Assembly: GCA_964471865.1 (NCBI GenBank)
Contig: CAYYHU010000070.1
Span: 1-5,317 of the forward strand
Direction: 5' to 3'
Length of the DNA stretch: 5,317 bases
DNA from: CAYMUC01 sp964471865
GTDB taxonomy: Bacteria > Actinomycetota > Acidimicrobiia > Acidimicrobiales > Ilumatobacteraceae
Every line of letters starts with the position of its first letter. Within the stretch, counting starts at the first letter, position 1. This document shows positions 3,083 through 5,317 of the stretch, in pieces. The position numbers and the translations under genes were made by a program. Below the pieces are notes generated by a model that was not told the DNA's origin, searched no databases, and was given only the letters and a program-made list of their open reading frames with translations.

Positions 3083-5317
3083 ATGAGCACTTCGACCGAC
3101 ACCCCTGCCGAGACCACCGGTCCCAAGCGCCTGCGTCCCCACCAGTTGGTGATGGGTATTGGCGTGTTCATGGGGCTGTTCATCGTCGTCTCGGGAATCC
3201 TGCCATCGCTCACCGGATGGACCAGCGACTCCCCGATTCACCGCGAAGTGTTCGGTGGAATCCCCACGCCGATGAAGCTGGCGTTCTACACCGTTATCCC
3301 GGTGGTGATCGTCTGGGGCGCCCTGCGCTTCGCCGATCGGGTTCGTAACTGGGAGCGTGGCGCTCCGGACCGGCGCCGCACCACACCGCGCAACGTCAAG
3401 CGGCGTCTGGCCGATTTCCGCGCCGGCGTGTACATGCGCACACTGCTGCGTGACTCCGCTGCCGGCCTGATGCACTCGATGATCTACTTCGGCTTCTTGG
3501 TCCTGCTCGGAGTGACCACGGTGCTCGAGGTCGACCACCAGATGCCCGAGTCACTCAAGTTCCTTCACGGTGACGTGTACCGGGGCTATGCCCTCGTGGG
3601 CGACGTCGCCGGTGTCGTCTTCACAGCCGGCGTGGTGTGGGCCATCGTGCGGCGCTACGTCCAGCGTCCCTACCGGATCCGCATCAAGAGCCGCGCCGAT
3701 CACGCCCTTGGACTCGGGGTCTTGTTGGCCATCGGAGTCACCGGCTTCACCACCGAGATGTTCCGGATCGCCACCAACAGCGCCGAAGGGCTGTCGATCG
3801 ACCACGAGAAGTGGTCCGTGGTGGGCTACCCGTTGGCACAACTCGTCGACGGCGCATCCCTCGACACACTCCAGACCTGGCATCAGATCAACTGGATCGC
3901 CCATGTGGTGGCCTTCATCGCGTTCCTGGGAATCCTGCCCGCGACGATGCTTCGCCATATGTTCACCTCGCCGCTGAACATGTATCTCAAGGATCGGGAC
4001 CGTCCCAAGGGCGCGATGAAGCCGATGCCCAACCTGATGGAGACCGAACTCGAGACCTTCGGTGCCTCGGTCGTGGAGGACTTCACCTGGAAGCAACTCC
4101 TCGACACCGATGCCTGCACGATGTGTGGCCGGTGCACCAGCGTGTGCCCGGCACATGCGACCGGCAAGCCACTGGATCCCCGTGAGATCGTGCTCAAGAC
4201 CGGTGAGGTGATGGCCGCCACTGCCAGCCATGCCCCCGGCGGTTCGGTCACTCCCCCGATCGGAACCGATGGCGAGATCACGATCGGCGCCAACTCGCTG
4301 TTCGAGCGCATCACCGCCGAAGAGATCTGGTCCTGCACATCGTGTAAGGCCTGTGACGAGATCTGTCCGGTCAACATCGAGATCCTCGACAAGATCCTCG
4401 ATATGCGCCGGTATCTCTCGCTGATGGAATCGAACTTCCCGGCCGAGTTGGGTAACGCCTATCGCGCCATGGAAAACCAGGGCAACCCTTGGGGCATGAA
4501 TCAGGGCGAGCGCGGCGACTGGGCTCGCGACCTCGACGTGTCCGTGGTGGATCCGGGTGATCCCTTCACCGCCGAGTATCTCTACTGGGTCGGCTGTGCC
4601 GGAAGCTTCGACGACAAGAACAAGAAGGTCACCCAGGCCATGGCCAAGCTGCTCACGCGAGCGGGCATCGATGTGGCCATTCTCGGTCCCTCGGAAATGT
4701 GCACGGGTGACTCGGCTCGCCGAAGCGGCAACGAGTACCTGTTCCAGATGTTGGCTCTGCCCAACATCGAAACCCTCAACGGCATGGGTGTGCGCAAGAT
4801 CATCACCCAGTGCCCGCACTGCTTCAACACCCTCGCCAACGAATACCCCCAACTCGGCGGCAACTACGAAGTCATCCACCACAGTCAGTTGCTCGAGGAC
4901 CTCATCGAGTCGGGCCGACTGGATCTGCGCAACGCGACCCTCGAAGAGCGCATCACGTATCACGACTCCTGCTACCTCGGTCGCCATAACGACGTCTACA
5001 TGGCCCCCCGCAAGGTGGTCGGGGCCCTCAAGGGTGTCGAAATCGTCGAGATGCCTCGTAACGGCACCAAGGGGATGTGCTGTGGTGCTGGCGGCGCCCG
5101 GATGTGGATGGAAGAAACGATCGGAACCAAGGTCAACGACGAGCGGGCCCGCGAGGCCATCTCGACGGGAGCGACCCGGGTCGCGACCGCCTGCCCGTTC
5201 TGCTACATCATGCTCGACGACGGTGTGAAGGGCGCGGGCATGGATGAGGACCAGGTCAAGGTCGCCGACTTGGCGATCCATGTTCTCGACGCGATCGAAG
5301 CCGGCGAGAAGCTCCTC
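3083..5317 (+). CDS. etfD: EtfD-like membrane iron-sulfur oxidoreductase (NarI-like membrane domain, two 4Fe-4S motifs, two CCG domains), 3' end outside the window
   Basis: The 745 visible residues have the architecture of actinobacterial heterodisulfide-reductase-related proteins such as M. tuberculosis Rv0338c (EtfD), which passes electrons from the flavoprotein EtfBA to menaquinone during acyl-CoA oxidation. About six membrane segments (near residues 22-40, 66-83, 130-147, 169-188, 208-226, 269-289) form a NarI-like heme b domain; H131, H163, H267, H274 and H292 are candidate ligands. Two 4Fe-4S motifs follow: C345-x2-C348-x2-C351-x3-C355-P and C418-x2-C421-x2-C424-x3-C428-P. Two cysteine-rich CCG domains come next: C505, C540, C577-x2-C580, and C630, C666-C667, C704-x2-C707. 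The first has a single cysteine (MCTGD) where the second has the CC pair, which I believe is normal for this subfamily. The soluble part should face the cytoplasm. Family membership is secure; the precise EtfD role is inference because no etfBA genes are visible. No in-frame start lies further upstream near the ATG. Confidence 0.9.
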   Translation, partial: MSTSTDTPAETTGPKRLRPHQLVMGIGVFMGLFIVVSGILPSLTGWTSDSPIHREVFGGIPTPMKLAFYTVIPVVIVWGALRFADRVRNWERGAPDRRRTTPRNVKRRLADFRAGVYMRTLLRDSAAGLMHSMIYFGFLVLLGVTTVLEVDHQMPESLKFLHGDVYRGYALVGDVAGVVFTAGVVWAIVRRYVQRPYRIRIKSRADHALGLGVLLAIGVTGFTTEMFRIATNSAEGLSIDHEKWSVVGYPLAQLVDGASLDTLQTWHQINWIAHVVAFIAFLGILPATMLRHMFTSPLNMYLKDRDRPKGAMKPMPNLMETELETFGASVVEDFTWKQLLDTDACTMCGRCTSVCPAHATGKPLDPREIVLKTGEVMAATASHAPGGSVTPPIGTDGEITIGANSLFERITAEEIWSCTSCKACDEICPVNIEILDKILDMRRYLSLMESNFPAELGNAYRAMENQGNPWGMNQGERGDWARDLDVSVVDPGDPFTAEYLYWVGCAGSFDDKNKKVTQAMAKLLTRAGIDVAILGPSEMCTGDSARRSGNEYLFQMLALPNIETLNGMGVRKIITQCPHCFNTLANEYPQLGGNYEVIHHSQLLEDLIESGRLDLRNATLEERITYHDSCYLGRHNDVYMAPRKVVGALKGVEIVEMPRNGTKGMCCGAGGARMWMEETIGTKVNDERAREAISTGATRVATACPFCYIMLDDGVKGAGMDEDQVKVADLAIHVLDAIEAGEKLL

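Noticed and set aside
3551..5281. Long antisense ORF (576 codons) on the minus strand
   Set aside because: It is opposite the iron-sulfur protein gene, its translation is rich in His, Asp and Gly as expected for the reverse complement of GC-biased codons, and it shows no recognisable domain. The plus-strand gene has clear cofactor motifs.

Overview
The window looks like chromosomal DNA from a GC-rich actinobacterium. The evidence is a HAIR-type (HspR) heat-shock operator in front of dnaK, start codons sitting at the transcription start predicted from a TAnnnT -10 box (leaderless genes), and an actinobacterial EtfD-type membrane iron-sulfur oxidoreductase. A lineage near Acidimicrobiia is my guess from protein flavour, not something the sequence proves. 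Coding is dense, no gap exceeds about 190 bases, and I see no mobile element, CRISPR array, tRNA or rRNA.

Layout. The left edge (1-481, minus strand) is the 5' part of dnaK, reading out of the window. The 185-base divergent region (482-666) holds the dnaK ribosome binding site, a 5'-UTR hairpin, a candidate dnaK promoter and a nearly perfect HAIR inverted repeat. Four genes then run rightward on the plus strand: a thioredoxin-fold redoxin (667-1791), 2,3-bisphosphoglycerate-dependent phosphoglycerate mutase gpmA (1817-2572), a small stand-alone cyclic-nucleotide-binding-domain protein (2629-3054), and an EtfD-like NarI/4Fe-4S/CCG-domain protein that is open at the right edge (3083-5317).

The main discovery is in the redoxin gene. 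A naive gene call splits it into a 133-residue ORF and a downstream 233-residue ORF. Both lie in one frame, and the only interruption is a TGA at 1066-1068, exactly where the redox-active cysteine of the thioredoxin fold belongs (Trp-TGA-Gly-Cys-Arg). A 6-bp hairpin with a 5-base loop whose second base is G begins 14 bases after the TGA, which fits a bacterial SECIS element. I interpret the gene as one 374-residue selenoprotein with a U134-G-C136 active site.

The genes do not form an obvious single pathway. gpmA is glycolytic. The EtfD-like protein probably passes electrons from electron-transfer flavoprotein to the quinone pool during acyl-CoA oxidation. dnaK and the selenoprotein are both plausibly stress related and share a divergent control region. 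Three of the four plus-strand genes have a TAnnnT hexamer exactly six bases before the start codon, so each probably has its own leaderless promoter rather than belonging to one operon. A perfect 16-bp CRP-like palindrome overlaps the promoter of the cyclic-nucleotide-binding-domain gene.
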